Shown: positions 18,150 through 28,521, numbered from the stretch's first letter. The stretch is 64,000 nt of DNA from Burkholderia thailandensis E264 (GCF_000012365.1 NC_007651.1:682001-746000), one strand, 5' to 3'. Translations and numbers: made by a program. The notes: generated by a model from the letters alone, not told the origin.

Positions 18150-20007
18150 GCGGCGCCGCCGGCGCGGCGGCGCGCCCGATTGCGCGGGCCGCCGCGCGCA
18201 CGGCGCTCGCGCGGCTCGCCTCGTCGCTAGTCTCATCGCTCGCCTCGTCGCTCGTCTGCGTCCGCGCGGCCGGGCCGGACTTGCGCCGGATCGGCAGCGT
18301 GACCGTAAACGTCGAGCCTCGTCCGATGCGGCTCTCGACGTCGATGCGCCCGCCGTGATGCTCGACGATGCCGTGCGAGATCGACAGCCCGAGCCCCGTG
18401 CCCTGGCCGACCGGCTTCGTCGTGAAGAACGGATCGAAGATCTTGCCGATCACGTCGTCCGGAATGCCCGCGCCCGTGTCGGCGATCGAGATTGACACGG
18501 TGTCGGCGTCGCACGTCGTGCGAATCGTGATCGTGCCGTGCGTGCCGATCGACTGCGCGGCGTTCACGAGCAGGTTCATGAACACCTGGCTCAACTGCGC
18601 GGCGTTGCATTCGACGAGCGGCAGGCGGCCGTATTCGCGCACGACGTCCGCCTTGTACTTGAGCTCGTTGTGGACGACGTTCAGCGTGCTCTCGAGGCTC
18701 GCGTGCAGATCGGCGAACGCCCACGCGTCGCCGCTCGGCCGCGAGAAATCGCGCAGGTCGCAGACGATGCGCCGCACACGCATCGCGCCGTCGATCGATT
18801 CGTCGATGAGCGCGATGATGTCGCCGCGCACGTAATCGAGATCGACGTCGCGCGCCACCGCGGCGAGCGGCGCGCGCGCATCGGGCCCGAGCGTGCTCGT
18901 CAGCGCTTCCTGCACGGCGATCACGTCGAGGAGACCTGCGACCCAGCTCTTCAGCGTGTTCAGGTTCGCGTTGACGAAGCCGATCGGGTTGTTGATCTCG
19001 TGAGCGACGCCCGCCGCGAGCTGGCCGATCGACGCGAGCTTTTCCGATTGCAGCAGTTGCACGTACGTTTCCTCGAGCCGCCGGATCAGGCGGCGCTGCT
19101 CCTCCTTCTCGTGCTCGAGACGCGCCTGCGCGGCCTTGCGTTCGTCGATCTCCTGCTCCATCTTCCTGCGCGTGCGCTGCAGCACGTGCGTCGTGCGCTC
19201 GTATTGCCGCAGCGCGCCTTCGAGCTCGCTCGTGCGCTTCGCGACGAGTTCCTCGAGCGCGTCGGTCATGCCGCGCAGGAACGCGGTGCGCGCGTCGAAG
19301 CGCGATACGACGAGCGTCGCGCTCAGGATCGTCACGGTGAAGAGCGCGATCGTCGCGCCGAGCCACGCGCCGCTGATCTCGCCCGCCGCGCCGCACACCG
19401 AGTTCGCCGCGAAGTGCGCGGCCGCCATCCCCGTGTAATGCATGCCGGTGATCGCGATGCCCATCACGCCCGCTGCGGCGATCCGCTTCGAGAGCACGCG
19501 CGGCTCGTTCTCGTTGCTCAGGCGATGCGCGATCCACAGCGCGGTCGTCGACGCGCCGATCGCAATCGCGATCGATGCGACGAACAACGTGAAGTCGTAG
19601 TCGATCGCGGGCTGCATCCGCAGCGCGCTCATGCCGGTGTAATGCATGCCCGCGATGCCGATCCCCATCAGCACGCCGCCCATCGCGAGCCGCTCGCGCG
19701 TGAGCGCGGCGCGCGTGAGCGCGTCGAGCGCGAAGTACGACACGATCACCGCGATCGCGAGGGATGCGAACGTGTAGCCGAAGTCGTAGCCGAGCGGGAT
19801 CGGCAGCGAGAACGCGAGCATGCCGACGAAGTGCATCGCCCAGATGCCCGTGCCCATCGCGGCCGCGCCGCCCGCGAGCCACGCGCGCCGCATCCGGGGC
19901 TGGTCGAGAAGCGCGATGAGCGCGCTCAGGTCGAGCGCCGTATACGACGCGAGCGTCGCGATCGCGAGCGACAGCGTGACGAGCGGGAGATCGAAGGTTC
20001 CATGCAT
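18127..20007 (-). CDS. MHYT-domain sensor histidine kinase
   Basis: A 626-residue membrane kinase. The N-terminal about 250 residues form seven hydrophobic helices with three MHYT-type signatures (AMHFVGM, GMHYTGM twice), a domain proposed to sense a gas or copper. A coiled coil (about 260-340) leads to the phospho-acceptor His in GVAHEINNPIG. The ATPase domain has NLLVNAA, DTGAGIPD and GTGLGLSI. The end is a short repetitive SDEASDETSDEAS tail. The gene for a receiver/HD-GYP-like protein lies directly upstream with a gap of 28 bp, so both are probably co-transcribed and form a signalling pair. The 3' end overlaps the phosphatase gene by 23 bp. Confidence 0.93.
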   Translation of the reverse strand: MHGTFDLPLVTLSLAIATLASYTALDLSALIALLDQPRMRRAWLAGGAAAMGTGIWAMHFVGMLAFSLPIPLGYDFGYTFASLAIAVIVSYFALDALTRAALTRERLAMGGVLMGIGIAGMHYTGMSALRMQPAIDYDFTLFVASIAIAIGASTTALWIAHRLSNENEPRVLSKRIAAAGVMGIAITGMHYTGMAAAHFAANSVCGAAGEISGAWLGATIALFTVTILSATLVVSRFDARTAFLRGMTDALEELVAKRTSELEGALRQYERTTHVLQRTRRKMEQEIDERKAAQARLEHEKEEQRRLIRRLEETYVQLLQSEKLASIGQLAAGVAHEINNPIGFVNANLNTLKSWVAGLLDVIAVQEALTSTLGPDARAPLAAVARDVDLDYVRGDIIALIDESIDGAMRVRRIVCDLRDFSRPSGDAWAFADLHASLESTLNVVHNELKYKADVVREYGRLPLVECNAAQLSQVFMNLLVNAAQSIGTHGTITIRTTCDADTVSISIADTGAGIPDDVIGKIFDPFFTTKPVGQGTGLGLSISHGIVEHHGGRIDVESRIGRGSTFTVTLPIRRKSGPAARTQTSDEASDETSDEASRASAVRAAARAIGRAAAPAAPLTRGAAC

Positions 20008-20035
20008 GGGCCGTTGGCGCTTGCCGGCGCGCGCG

Positions 20036-21490
20036 TCAGCATTCGTGTCCGGCTGCCGCCGCCGCCTCGGCGAGCGGCATCGTCTGGATCAGGATCGTGA
20101 ACGGCGTGCTCTCCTGCGCCTCGTAGCGCCGCACGAGCGCGACCTGGTGGGCGGACACGACGCTGCCCTTGGTCATCAGCAGCACGCCGCGGCTCGTGCG
20201 CAGATCGTCGGCGAGCCGCATGCCTTCGAGCAACTGGCCGCCCGTGATCCGCGCATACGGCGTGTTGCAGCCGAGCGTCGCCAGGTCCTTCACGAGCGCG
20301 GCGAAGCGATCGACGATCTCCGGGTCGTAGCGCAGGCCCGCCTGCGACTTGATGAGCGCGATCGCCTGCTCGGGCTGCATACGCTGATTGACGACGCCGC
20401 CGCGCTGCAATCCCTCGTAGTCGCGCGCGATCGCAAGGATGCGCGAGCCGAGCGGGATATCGTCCCCCGCGAGGCCGTCGGGCGTGCCGCGCCCGTTGAA
20501 GCGCTCGTATTGATGGCGAATGATGTGCGAGACGTGATTGAGTTGCGCGACCGGCGTGAGCACCATCTGCGCGCGCAGCGGATGCTGATGGAACTGCCGG
20601 CTCTCTTCGGCGCTCATCCTGTCGATCGATTTGCGCAGCAGCTCGTCCGGCAGCGACAGCTTGCCGATCCCGTGCAGAAGCCCGGCGAAATGCAGATCCT
20701 GCGCCTGCAGCTCGCTCATGTCGGACGCGAGCGCGAGCCGCTTCGCGAGTTCGCCGATGCGCCGCGATTCGCCGCCCATCACGCCGCAGCGCAGCTCGAT
20801 CATGTTCGCGCCGACCTGGATCATCGTCATGAAATTGCGCTTCAGGTCGCGCTGCGCGTCCTCGAGGAACATCACGGTCTGCCGGATCTCCTCGGTGCGC
20901 GCATGCACTTGCGCTTCGAGTTCGGTGCTGAATGCGAGGAGCTCCGCGTTCTGCTGCTGCGTGAGCGCGAAGAGGCGCGCGGTCTGCTGGCGCAGACGCC
21001 GTTGCTCGAGCGCCTGCTTGACCGTCAGCAGCAGGTCGTGATCGTCCCACGGCTTGTTCAGGTAGCGATACACGCCGCCTTCGTTGATCGCGCTCACGAC
21101 CGCATCGATCTCGGAATAGCCCGTCAGCAGGATGCGCATCGTGTCCGGATGGAGCGCCTGCGCGCGCGCGAGGAATTCGGCCCCCGTCATGCCGGGCATC
21201 CGCATGTCGGAGATGATGAGGTCGGCTTCGCCGGCGGCGAGCACGTCGAGCGCCGCGGCGCCGCTCTCGGCCGTCACGACCTGGTAGCGCGCCGTGCGCA
21301 GCAGGCGCTTGAGCGCGGACAGGATGCTCGGCTCGTCGTCGACGATCAGGATCACGGGCACGGCGGGCGCGTCACCGTCGGCGCCCGCCGCGACGGCCGG
21401 CGCGGCGCCGTCGCAGCGCGCATCATCGGCCGCGCGGGGGGGCGGCGCATCCGGCGCGATGGGCGTTGTCGATTCCTCGGGTCCGTTCAC
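20036..21490 (-). CDS. Response regulator with degenerate HD-GYP domain
   Basis: A 484-residue protein: a Pro/Ala-rich leader (1-45), a receiver domain (46-165) with acidic residues 51-52, phospho-acceptor Asp95 in IISDMRMPG and Lys146, a coiled coil (165-220), and an HD-GYP-like domain (220-400). In active HD-GYP proteins the metal site needs HD and the family motif GYP. Here the HD position reads His273-Gly274 (LLHGIGK) and the GYP position reads Gly335-Thr336-Pro337 (NGRGTPDG), and an upstream His normally seen before the domain is not evident. Loss of cyclic-di-GMP phosphodiesterase activity is inferred. It lies just upstream of the MHYT kinase gene. Confidence 0.9.
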   Translation of the reverse strand: MNGPEESTTPIAPDAPPPRAADDARCDGAAPAVAAGADGDAPAVPVILIVDDEPSILSALKRLLRTARYQVVTAESGAAALDVLAAGEADLIISDMRMPGMTGAEFLARAQALHPDTMRILLTGYSEIDAVVSAINEGGVYRYLNKPWDDHDLLLTVKQALEQRRLRQQTARLFALTQQQNAELLAFSTELEAQVHARTEEIRQTVMFLEDAQRDLKRNFMTMIQVGANMIELRCGVMGGESRRIGELAKRLALASDMSELQAQDLHFAGLLHGIGKLSLPDELLRKSIDRMSAEESRQFHQHPLRAQMVLTPVAQLNHVSHIIRHQYERFNGRGTPDGLAGDDIPLGSRILAIARDYEGLQRGGVVNQRMQPEQAIALIKSQAGLRYDPEIVDRFAALVKDLATLGCNTPYARITGGQLLEGMRLADDLRTSRGVLLMTKGSVVSAHQVALVRRYEAQESTPFTILIQTMPLAEAAAAAGHEC

Positions 21491-22004
21491 GAAGCCTCCG
21501 TCTCAGTTTTTGTCATCGGCTAGCTGCGATATCGGCGCGCGGGCGCGCGCGCTTGAGCAAAAAAAATGGGGCGTAAGCGTATTTACCTAGCGCGCGTGCC
21601 CGCCGCGCCCGCGATGCGCGCGAACGGTGTGTGCGCGCCGAAAGAGTCGGCCAGACTGTTTCGGAAGCGCGCATCGATGCGCGCGTGATCGATGCAGGGA
21701 CGCGGGCGCGATGCGCGCATGCCGAGCCGCGCGCGAACATGACGAGCGCGTCGTCGATGCCTGCGAGCATGATGCGCATGCTCGCGCGCCTTTCGTCTTA
21801 CCTCCCGTTACACAATCGACACCGTCGTTGCACCTCGGTCTCGATGCGCCTCCTAGAATGCACTCGACGGGTTGCGCCGCGTCCGAGTCCGCAGCGGGTG
21901 CGCGCATGGCGAAGGCGTCGCACGCTTCGCCGCGCCGTGCCCGGCCCGCAGCGTCGCCACCCCGATCGTCGATCCGCTGATGACTTTCACCCTAAGGAGA
22001 ACGT
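21491..22004. other. Divergent intergenic region
   Basis: A 514-bp gap between the regulator/kinase pair and the DUF4142 gene. It contains an A8 run near 21560 and a strong ribosome site (TAAGGAGA, about 21992-21999) for the rightward gene. No other gene is supported. Confidence 0.5.
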
Positions 22005-22598
22005 ATGACTCGCCGCTCTACTTTTTCGCTCGCCGGCGCGTGTGCCGCCGCACTGTTCGCCTTCTCGGCCGCCGCATCCGCACAGAGCGCACCGGCGCCC
22101 GCGCCGGCGCAGCAGCGCCCCGAGGCCGCCGCCGACGCCGGCACGCGGCTGCATGAAGCCGATCAGGCCTTCGTCACCGATGCGACGAAGGCCGTGTCGA
22201 CGCAGCGCGACGCCGCGCGCATCGCGAATTCGCGCTCGAACGACCGCGCCGTGAAGACGTTCGCCGAACGCGTCGCGGGCGACAACGAGAAGCTGTCGCA
22301 GGCGCTGCGGGCGGCGAGCCCGCGCGGCGTCGATGTGCCGCACAACGATCCGGACCCGGCCGTGCTCGACAGCATCAAGAACCTGCGCGGCGATGCGTTC
22401 GACAAGGCATACATCGAGCAGGTCGCGCTCGAGGGCAACCGCAAGACGTTGTCGGTGTTTCAGGCCGAGATCGCGTCCGGCCGCAATGAGCAGTTGAAGA
22501 ATGCCGCTCGCAAGGGCTTGCCGATGATCCAGGCGCATTACCAACTGGCTCAGGCGCTCGCGAGCCGCAAGCATCTGGCGGGCGACGCCGCGAAGTGA
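22005..22598 (+). CDS. Exported DUF4142 protein
   Basis: A 197-residue protein with a signal peptide (SLAGACAAALFAFSAAASAQS) and a helical DUF4142 domain (about 45-190) with the family patterns DQAFVTDATKAV and ALEGNRKTLSVFQ. DUF4142 proteins are periplasmic or outer-surface ferritin-like helical bundles of unknown biochemical role. An AAGGAG ribosome site precedes the ATG. The gene ends before a terminator hairpin at 22704. Confidence 0.88.
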   Translation: MTRRSTFSLAGACAAALFAFSAAASAQSAPAPAPAQQRPEAAADAGTRLHEADQAFVTDATKAVSTQRDAARIANSRSNDRAVKTFAERVAGDNEKLSQALRAASPRGVDVPHNDPDPAVLDSIKNLRGDAFDKAYIEQVALEGNRKTLSVFQAEIASGRNEQLKNAARKGLPMIQAHYQLAQALASRKHLAGDAAK

Positions 22599-22703
22599 CG
22601 GCGGCGGCTCGCCGGGCGTCGCCGCGCTCGCGGCGGCACGCGCGGTAAATGCAGCCGGCGGAGCGGTCGCGCGCCGGGCATCCGGCGGGCGGGATCGCAA
22701 ACG

Positions 22704-22737
22704 AACAGGCGGTGCGCGAGCGCCGCCTGTTTTCGTC
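22704..22737 (+). terminator. Intrinsic terminator after the DUF4142 gene
   Basis: AACAGGCGG (22704-22712) pairs with CCGCCTGTT (22723-22731), with extra inner GC pairs, and is followed by a T-rich run. It lies between two convergent genes. Confidence 0.75.
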
Positions 22738-22766
22738 TCGACGCCGCAACGCGCGGCGCATGCCGT

Positions 22767-24518
22767 TCAGAATGTCTGCCAATCCATATCCGCGTGCGCC
22801 GTCGTCCGGGCGGGGGCGTTCGCCGTCGATGCGCTCGCGAGCGCGGGAGACGGAGCCGGCGCCGCGCGCATCGCGGGCTGGTTCCGCGCGACGCTCGCGC
22901 GCTCGCGCATCGCATGCTCCGGCGCGGCTCGAGGCGCACGCGCATCGTCGCGCCGCGCGTGCGCGCGCCCGTTCAGGCGAAACACGGCCACCGCATCGAC
23001 GAGCCGCTGCGTGCGGCGTTTCAGCTCGTCGGCGGTCGTCGCCGATTCCTGCACGAGCGCGGCGTTCTGCTGGGTCATCTTGTCCAACTGCGTCACGGCG
23101 ACGTTGACCTGGCCGATCCCGTCGGACTGCTCGCGCGTCGCCGAGCTGATCTCGCCGATCAGGCCCGCGACCCGCGCGACCTGCGAGCGGATATCGTTCA
23201 TCGCTTCGCCCGCCTGATCGACGAGTGCGCTGCCCGCCGCGGTCTTCTGCGCGCTGTCGTGGATCAGCGCCGCGATCTCTTTCGCCGCGTTCGCGCTGCG
23301 CTGCGCGAGCGTGCGCACTTCGGCCGCGACGACCGCGAAGCCGCGCCCTTGCTCGCCGGCCCGCGCCGCCTCGACGGCCGCGTTCAGCGCGAGGATGTTC
23401 GTCTGGAACGCGATGCTGTCGATCACGCCGATGATCTCGCTGATCTTGCGGCTCGACGCACTGATCTCGCCCATCGTGGCCACCACTTTGCCGACCACCG
23501 CGTCGCCTTTCTCGGCCGCTTCGCTCGTCGAGCCGGCGAGCTGGCTCGCCTGCGTCGCGGTATCCGCGTTGTTGCGCACCGTCGCCGTCATCTGTTCCAT
23601 CGACGCGGCGGTTTCCTCGAGGCTCGCGGCCGCCTGCTCGCTGCGGCCGCTCAGATCGTCGTTGCCCGCGGTGATCCTGCCGCTCGCGCTCTGCAGGCCG
23701 GACAACTGCTCGCTCACGTCATCGACGAGCGAGCGCAGATTGAGCCCGGCCTGATTGACCGCGCGCATGATCATGCCGATTTCGTCGACGCGATTCAGAT
23801 GGACGTTGTCGCCCGCCTGGCCCGCCGCGACCGCGAGCGATTGCTTCAGCACGCGTTGCAGCGGCCCGGTGATCTGCGCGGCGAGCCAGAACTCCGCGAG
23901 CAGCAGCAACACCGTTTCGGTGGCGGCGAAGCCGTCGAGCATCACGCCGTGCAGCCCGCAGAGGAACGCCGTCCATGCGGAGCCGGCGAGGAGCGTGAGC
24001 AGCGCCGCGCGGACGCGCCAGCGCGCGCTGATCGTTTGCGGCAGCGACATCCAGCCGAGGAGCCCGGTGCGCACGATGAGGCCCTGATGAAACTTCCTGC
24101 CGCGCGCGCGGTGCTCGCGCAAGTCGCGATAGAGCGCGTCTGCTTGCGCGATTTCCTCGCGCGACGGTTTCGTGCGCACCGACATGTAGCCGACGAGCTG
24201 CCCGTTGCGGATCACGGGCGTCGCGTTCGCGCGCACCCAGTAGTGATCGCCGTTCTTGCGGCGGTTCTTGATGACCGCCGTCCACGAGCGGCCGGATTTC
24301 AGCGTCGCCCACATGTCGGCGAACGCCTCGGCCGGCATGTCGGGATGACGAACGAAATTGTGCGGCTCGCCGATGATTTCGTCGCGCTCGAATCCGCTCA
24401 CCTGGATGAACGCCGCGTTTGCGTACGTGACGTAGCTCTGGGGATCGGTCGTCGACATCAGCGTCGCATCGTCGGGAAAGTCGAATTCCCGCTGGGTCAC
24501 TGGAAGATTGGCGCGCAT
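22767..24518 (-). CDS. aer: Aer-like chemoreceptor with PAS domain
   Basis: A 583-residue methyl-accepting chemotaxis protein for energy or redox taxis. The N-terminal PAS domain (about 15-120) has the Aer-type pattern [24 protein letters not shown] and [17 protein letters not shown], expected to hold FAD. One or two hydrophobic stretches (about 170-205) anchor it, and a HAMP-like linker leads to the signalling domain with the conserved hairpin tip [16 protein letters not shown]. The ATG at 24518 ([15 protein letters not shown]) has a GGAGAG site upstream and is preferred over 24545. The C-terminus is an unusual Arg/Ala/Pro-rich tail. Confidence 0.93.
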   Translation of the reverse strand: MRANLPVTQREFDFPDDATLMSTTDPQSYVTYANAAFIQVSGFERDEIIGEPHNFVRHPDMPAEAFADMWATLKSGRSWTAVIKNRRKNGDHYWVRANATPVIRNGQLVGYMSVRTKPSREEIAQADALYRDLREHRARGRKFHQGLIVRTGLLGWMSLPQTISARWRVRAALLTLLAGSAWTAFLCGLHGVMLDGFAATETVLLLLAEFWLAAQITGPLQRVLKQSLAVAAGQAGDNVHLNRVDEIGMIMRAVNQAGLNLRSLVDDVSEQLSGLQSASGRITAGNDDLSGRSEQAAASLEETAASMEQMTATVRNNADTATQASQLAGSTSEAAEKGDAVVGKVVATMGEISASSRKISEIIGVIDSIAFQTNILALNAAVEAARAGEQGRGFAVVAAEVRTLAQRSANAAKEIAALIHDSAQKTAAGSALVDQAGEAMNDIRSQVARVAGLIGEISSATREQSDGIGQVNVAVTQLDKMTQQNAALVQESATTADELKRRTQRLVDAVAVFRLNGRAHARRDDARAPRAAPEHAMRERASVARNQPAMRAAPAPSPALASASTANAPARTTAHADMDWQTF

Positions 24519-25131
24519 GAAAGTCTCTCTCCGTAAGATCGGCAACGTCGTGTGTCGCGGGCGCGGCGGATGCGCAATGCGGCAGCATGAACGGGTTTAC
24601 GGACGATTTCGCGAGAGCTGAGTCGGTGGAATCCATGACGTCCGCTTGATCTGGGTCAACGCATGCGCAATCGTTTGCGAATCGGCGCGAGGGCGAAATA
24701 AAACTATCGGATTCCAAATTGTCCGGGCGTCGGCGTCGGCGTCGGCGTCGGTTTCGGCATAGGCGCGGGCAGCGTTGCGATCGCGGCGAGCGCGATCTGC
24801 TCGGTGACGACGCCGGCCGCGAGGCGGTGGTTTGCGGTGATTGGCCCCGGGCAGCTTCGTCATCACGCAGACGGGCGGCGCGCACGGCGGCGAGCCGCAG
24901 CCTGCGCCGCGTTACGACGCCGTCGGGATCAGCGCGAAGCGCGGCGTGCGCGCCACCAAGAGGCTCGCTGCCGGGCGCGCATGCGCGCGGGCGAGGCCGG
25001 CGCGAGCACGGTACGCGCCGCATCCGCCGATGTCGCGCGCCGTTCGTCGCGCGCGTAACGGCGACGCGCCCGCGCGGCCATCGCGTCGCGCACCAAGGTG
25101 GGCGAGCGCGACGAACGGCGCGGCGGGCGTA
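24519..25131. other. Intergenic region with (GGCGTC)4
   Basis: About 610 bp without a convincing gene. Four perfect copies of GGCGTC lie at 24726-24749. A reading frame around 24841-25164 has a sensible start (GSFVITQTGGAHGGEP) but then turns into an Arg/Ala-rich run, so I do not call it. Confidence 0.45.
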
Positions 25132-26892
25132 TCAACCCATCAGCCGGTCGAGCAGCGGCGATGAAAACACGCGCCGCGGATCGTAGCGCTCGAGCGTGCG
25201 CAGCGCCGCGTCCCAGTTATCGGCCGGCGACAGCCCCAGGCGGAACAGATCCGGAATCGTCGTGCCGAGCATCGCGCCGTCGCTCCATGCGGCGGTGTCC
25301 GCGTAGCCCCAGCCCTTCGACCATTCCGGCCGCACGGTCGCGTAATCGCCGCTGTAGTTCGACAGCATCCACTGCTCGATCTCGCGATAGAAGCGGTTCG
25401 CGTCGGGCGTGCCCGGTATCGTCAGGATGTCGAACCAGATCGCCGCGTTCCAGTCGGGATGGTCGGGCCGCGGCCGGATCGCGGACAGCGACGGCGGCAC
25501 CGCGCCCGGCCCGACGTCGGCGGGCGTATCGACGCCCGTCACGCGGATCTCGACGGGGCCGTTCACCGGATAGCGGCCCGCCGCGCGATAGTCGGCGATC
25601 CGCTGCCGATACGCGCCGACGAACTCGTTGATCGCGCGCTGCACGTTCTCGCGGCGCGTGAGCACCGCATAGCCGTTCGCGGTCACGCGCAGCGTCGTCG
25701 GCCGCACGTAGTGCAGCACCGAGCGCGACCATCCCCACAGATTCGTCCGCGGCCCGAAGATGTTTGTCAGGCCGAGATACGTGATCGTGTACTGCGTTTT
25801 TCCGAAGAGCGGCGCCAGCTGGATTTCGCCGTTCAGCACGATGCGGCTCACCAGATCGGACACATGCTGCGATATCGAATCGGAAAACGGATAGTTGTAC
25901 GGCTGATCGACGACGCGCGCGCCGGACGGCCGGGTCGGCCGGACGGTCCATACCTTCAGCCACGGATAGTCGGTAAACGGAAACCAGATCGCCTCGATGC
26001 GCCCCGAGCGCCGCACGAACGATTCGACGGTTCGGCCCCGCGAACCCGCCGGGGCGAACAGTTCGGAGGCCGGAATGTCGACGAAGCTCTCGCATTGCAG
26101 CCGCTGATTCGCGCCGACCTGCAACGTCGCCTCGACGACGAACGCGCGGCCGACGTGCGCGAGAAACGGGCCGATGTCCGGATCGGTGCGATCGAACGTG
26201 CGAAGCGCGTAGCGGCCCGACGATGCGTCGTGGACGACCGCGGTCAGCGCGAGCACCGCATTGCTGAGCGAGCCGTACGTATGCCCGGGCGTGCGCGTCT
26301 CGTCCGCCGCCGGCAGCGCGGTGCCGTGCGCGCCAATTGCGAGCGCGCCGCCGAGCGTGATGTCGCCGGGCGCGGGCGCCGCCGCCATTCCGAGCCCGTG
26401 CTGCTCGAGCGTCGCGAGCAGCGTGTCGAGCGATACGCCCGCTTGCGCGACGACGCGCGCGGGCGTCGCCGACGCGTCGACGGACACAGCGGTCAGATGC
26501 GTCGTCGTGTCGACGAGAATCGTGCGCTCGCTCGCTCCGTTGCCGGCGACCGTGAGCGGCGACCAGTTGTGCATGTGGCCGAGCGGCCGTGCGCGATAAC
26601 CGTTGGAGGCCGCCCAGTTGACGATCGCGACGACGTCGGCGGGCGTCGCGGGCACGGCGGTCCACAGGTCCGCTACCGCGATCTCGCCGCTCCAGTTGCG
26701 AAACGCCTGCTTGTGGAGCGGGATGTCGGCGGGAAAATTCGGCGGCGCCGCGCCCGCGGGTTGCGCATGGGCGGGAATCGGCCGAATCGGCGTCCATCCG
26801 GCGACGACGCCAGCGCCGGCGAGGCGCGCGATGTCGCCGAGAAACGCGCGGCGGCGAACGCGCGAAGCCGGATCTCCAAGGATCTTTTTCAT
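25132..26892 (-). CDS. Exported FAD-linked oxidase, cholesterol-oxidase (VAO) type
   Basis: A 586-residue flavoprotein. It begins with a Tat-like signal (RVRRRAFLGDIARLAGAGVV), then a VAO-type FAD domain (about 60-230; PLGHMHNWSPL and APAPGDITLGGALAIGAHG, the latter typical of FAD binding), then a substrate domain (about 250-560) with SKGWGYADTAAWSD near the end. The whole plan matches type II (covalent-FAD) cholesterol oxidases, which oxidise the 3-hydroxyl of sterols and release hydrogen peroxide. True sterol specificity cannot be read from sequence. The ATG at 26892 is chosen because it gives the Tat signal; the frame is open to 27069. Confidence 0.85.
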   Translation of the reverse strand: MKKILGDPASRVRRRAFLGDIARLAGAGVVAGWTPIRPIPAHAQPAGAAPPNFPADIPLHKQAFRNWSGEIAVADLWTAVPATPADVVAIVNWAASNGYRARPLGHMHNWSPLTVAGNGASERTILVDTTTHLTAVSVDASATPARVVAQAGVSLDTLLATLEQHGLGMAAAPAPGDITLGGALAIGAHGTALPAADETRTPGHTYGSLSNAVLALTAVVHDASSGRYALRTFDRTDPDIGPFLAHVGRAFVVEATLQVGANQRLQCESFVDIPASELFAPAGSRGRTVESFVRRSGRIEAIWFPFTDYPWLKVWTVRPTRPSGARVVDQPYNYPFSDSISQHVSDLVSRIVLNGEIQLAPLFGKTQYTITYLGLTNIFGPRTNLWGWSRSVLHYVRPTTLRVTANGYAVLTRRENVQRAINEFVGAYRQRIADYRAAGRYPVNGPVEIRVTGVDTPADVGPGAVPPSLSAIRPRPDHPDWNAAIWFDILTIPGTPDANRFYREIEQWMLSNYSGDYATVRPEWSKGWGYADTAAWSDGAMLGTTIPDLFRLGLSPADNWDAALRTLERYDPRRVFSSPLLDRLMG

Positions 26893-27441
26893 GGGCTTTT
26901 CGAAAGTTGATGGATTGCGCAATGTCGGAGTGAAACTTTTCAGTGAATCGAAATGCGTTTCCCTCTTTAGCCGCGTGCTTGTTGTTCGAAGCGCGTGATT
27001 GTTTTGGAGAAGATTGTGGCCGGCCGACCGAAAGTCATTGGATGATAGGTGGCAACGCGCATGCGTCAAGCGAATCGATGCGTCGACCGTGCGGGGGAAA
27101 AAGACAGGTGGCCGAGGCGGAGCGGCCGCGCCGAATCAATGTGAATCGAAACGAATCAACGCGGCCCGGTGTGAATCGACAGGCGCATGCCGCCGGTGTT
27201 GCGGCGGCATGCGCTCTCCGGGAGAGGACGCGGCATGCGCGGGCGATGCGCGCGCGGCGCGCTTCGCTCGGCGCCGGAAGCCGTGCGGCCTGCACGGCGC
27301 GCGCTCGAGCGGTGTTCCGCCGATGCTCAACGGCCGTTGCACGGCGGCCGTGCCCGTTCGACCGCGTTGGGCGGCGTGCCGCGCGTGAGATAATCGCGCT
27401 TCCACCGCCAGCGATGATGCGGCCCCGCCGCGCCCGATACG
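26893..27441. other. Divergent intergenic region
   Basis: About 550 bp between the flavoprotein and mnmH genes, more AT-rich near 26900-27060, which is the probable promoter zone of the flavoprotein gene. No gene or clear motif seen. Confidence 0.45.
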
Positions 27442-28521
27442 TTGAATCTCCAACCTGTTTCCCTCGACCAGATCGACGATTTCGACGAGATCGTCGACGT
27501 CCGCACGCCGCTCGAATACGCGGAGGACCACATTCCGGGCGCGCTGAACGCGCCGGTTCTCAGCAACGAGGAGCGCGTGATCGTCGGCACGATGTACAAG
27601 CAGGTGTCGCCGTTCGAGGCGACGCGCATCGGCGCGGCAATGGTCGCGCGCAACATCGCCGCGCATCTCGACACGACGTTCGCCGACCGTCCGCGCAACT
27701 GGCGGCCGCTCATCTATTGCTGGCGCGGCGGCAAGCGTTCCGGATCGATGACGGTCTGGTTCAACATGATCGGCTGGCGCGCGCGGCAGCTCGACGGCGG
27801 CTACAAGACGTATCGCCGTTCGGTTGTCGACGCGCTCGGCCAACTGCCCGCCGCGTTCCGCTATGTCGTGCTGGCGGGGCATACGGGAAGCGGCAAGACG
27901 CGGCTGCTGCACGCGCTCGCGCAGGCGGGCGCGCAGACGCTCGATCTCGAGGCGCTCGCCGCGCACCGCGGTTCGCTGCTCGGCGCGCTGCCGAGCGGCG
28001 AGCAGCCGTCGCAGAAGGCCTTCGATACGGCGCTCGTCGGCGCGCTGCGCGGCTTCGATCGCGAACGGCCGGTGTTCATCGAAGCGGAGAGCCGGCGCAT
28101 CGGCGCGATCACGCTGCCGCTCGCGCTGCTGACCGGCATGCACGCGGCGGATTGCGTGAATGTCGAGACCGCGCGCGAAGAGCGCGTCGAGCTGTTGTTG
28201 CAGGACTACGGGCATCTGTTCGATCAGACCGCGTTCTTCAAGGTCCAGCTCGAGAAGCTCGTGCCGCTGCATGGGCATGCGCGGATACGCAAGTGGCACG
28301 AGATGCTCGACGAAGGGCGGCGCAGCGAGCTGTTCGAGGAACTCGTCGACGTTCACTACGACCCCGCCTATACGCGCAGCAGCGGCGCGCACTTCACCCG
28401 CCTGCCGCAGGCCGAGCGTTTCCCGTTCCGGCCGACCGCGCGCGACGTCGTCGAGCAGGCGCGGGCTTTGCTCGCGCATCTCGATGCGGCGGGCGCGAGC
28501 GCCTGCGGCAAGCGGGCCTGA
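27442..28521 (+). CDS. mnmH: tRNA 2-selenouridine synthase
   Basis: Replaces the sulfur of 2-thiouridine at wobble position 34 of tRNAs by selenium through a geranylated intermediate. The 359-residue protein has an N-terminal rhodanese domain with catalytic Cys93 in IYCWRGGKRSGS and a P-loop domain with GHTGSGKT (146-153), the known MnmH/SelU architecture. The proposed start is a TTG at 27442; an in-frame stop at 27415-27417 excludes any longer form, and no in-frame ATG precedes the family N-terminus. No selD gene lies in the window. Confidence 0.92.
   Translation: MNLQPVSLDQIDDFDEIVDVRTPLEYAEDHIPGALNAPVLSNEERVIVGTMYKQVSPFEATRIGAAMVARNIAAHLDTTFADRPRNWRPLIYCWRGGKRSGSMTVWFNMIGWRARQLDGGYKTYRRSVVDALGQLPAAFRYVVLAGHTGSGKTRLLHALAQAGAQTLDLEALAAHRGSLLGALPSGEQPSQKAFDTALVGALRGFDRERPVFIEAESRRIGAITLPLALLTGMHAADCVNVETAREERVELLLQDYGHLFDQTAFFKVQLEKLVPLHGHARIRKWHEMLDEGRRSELFEELVDVHYDPAYTRSSGAHFTRLPQAERFPFRPTARDVVEQARALLAHLDAAGASACGKRA

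Noticed and set aside
24841..25164. Possible small protein starting PGSFVITQTGGAHGGEP
   Set aside because: After about 35 residues it becomes an Arg/Ala-rich run with no start codon context or family; not supportable.
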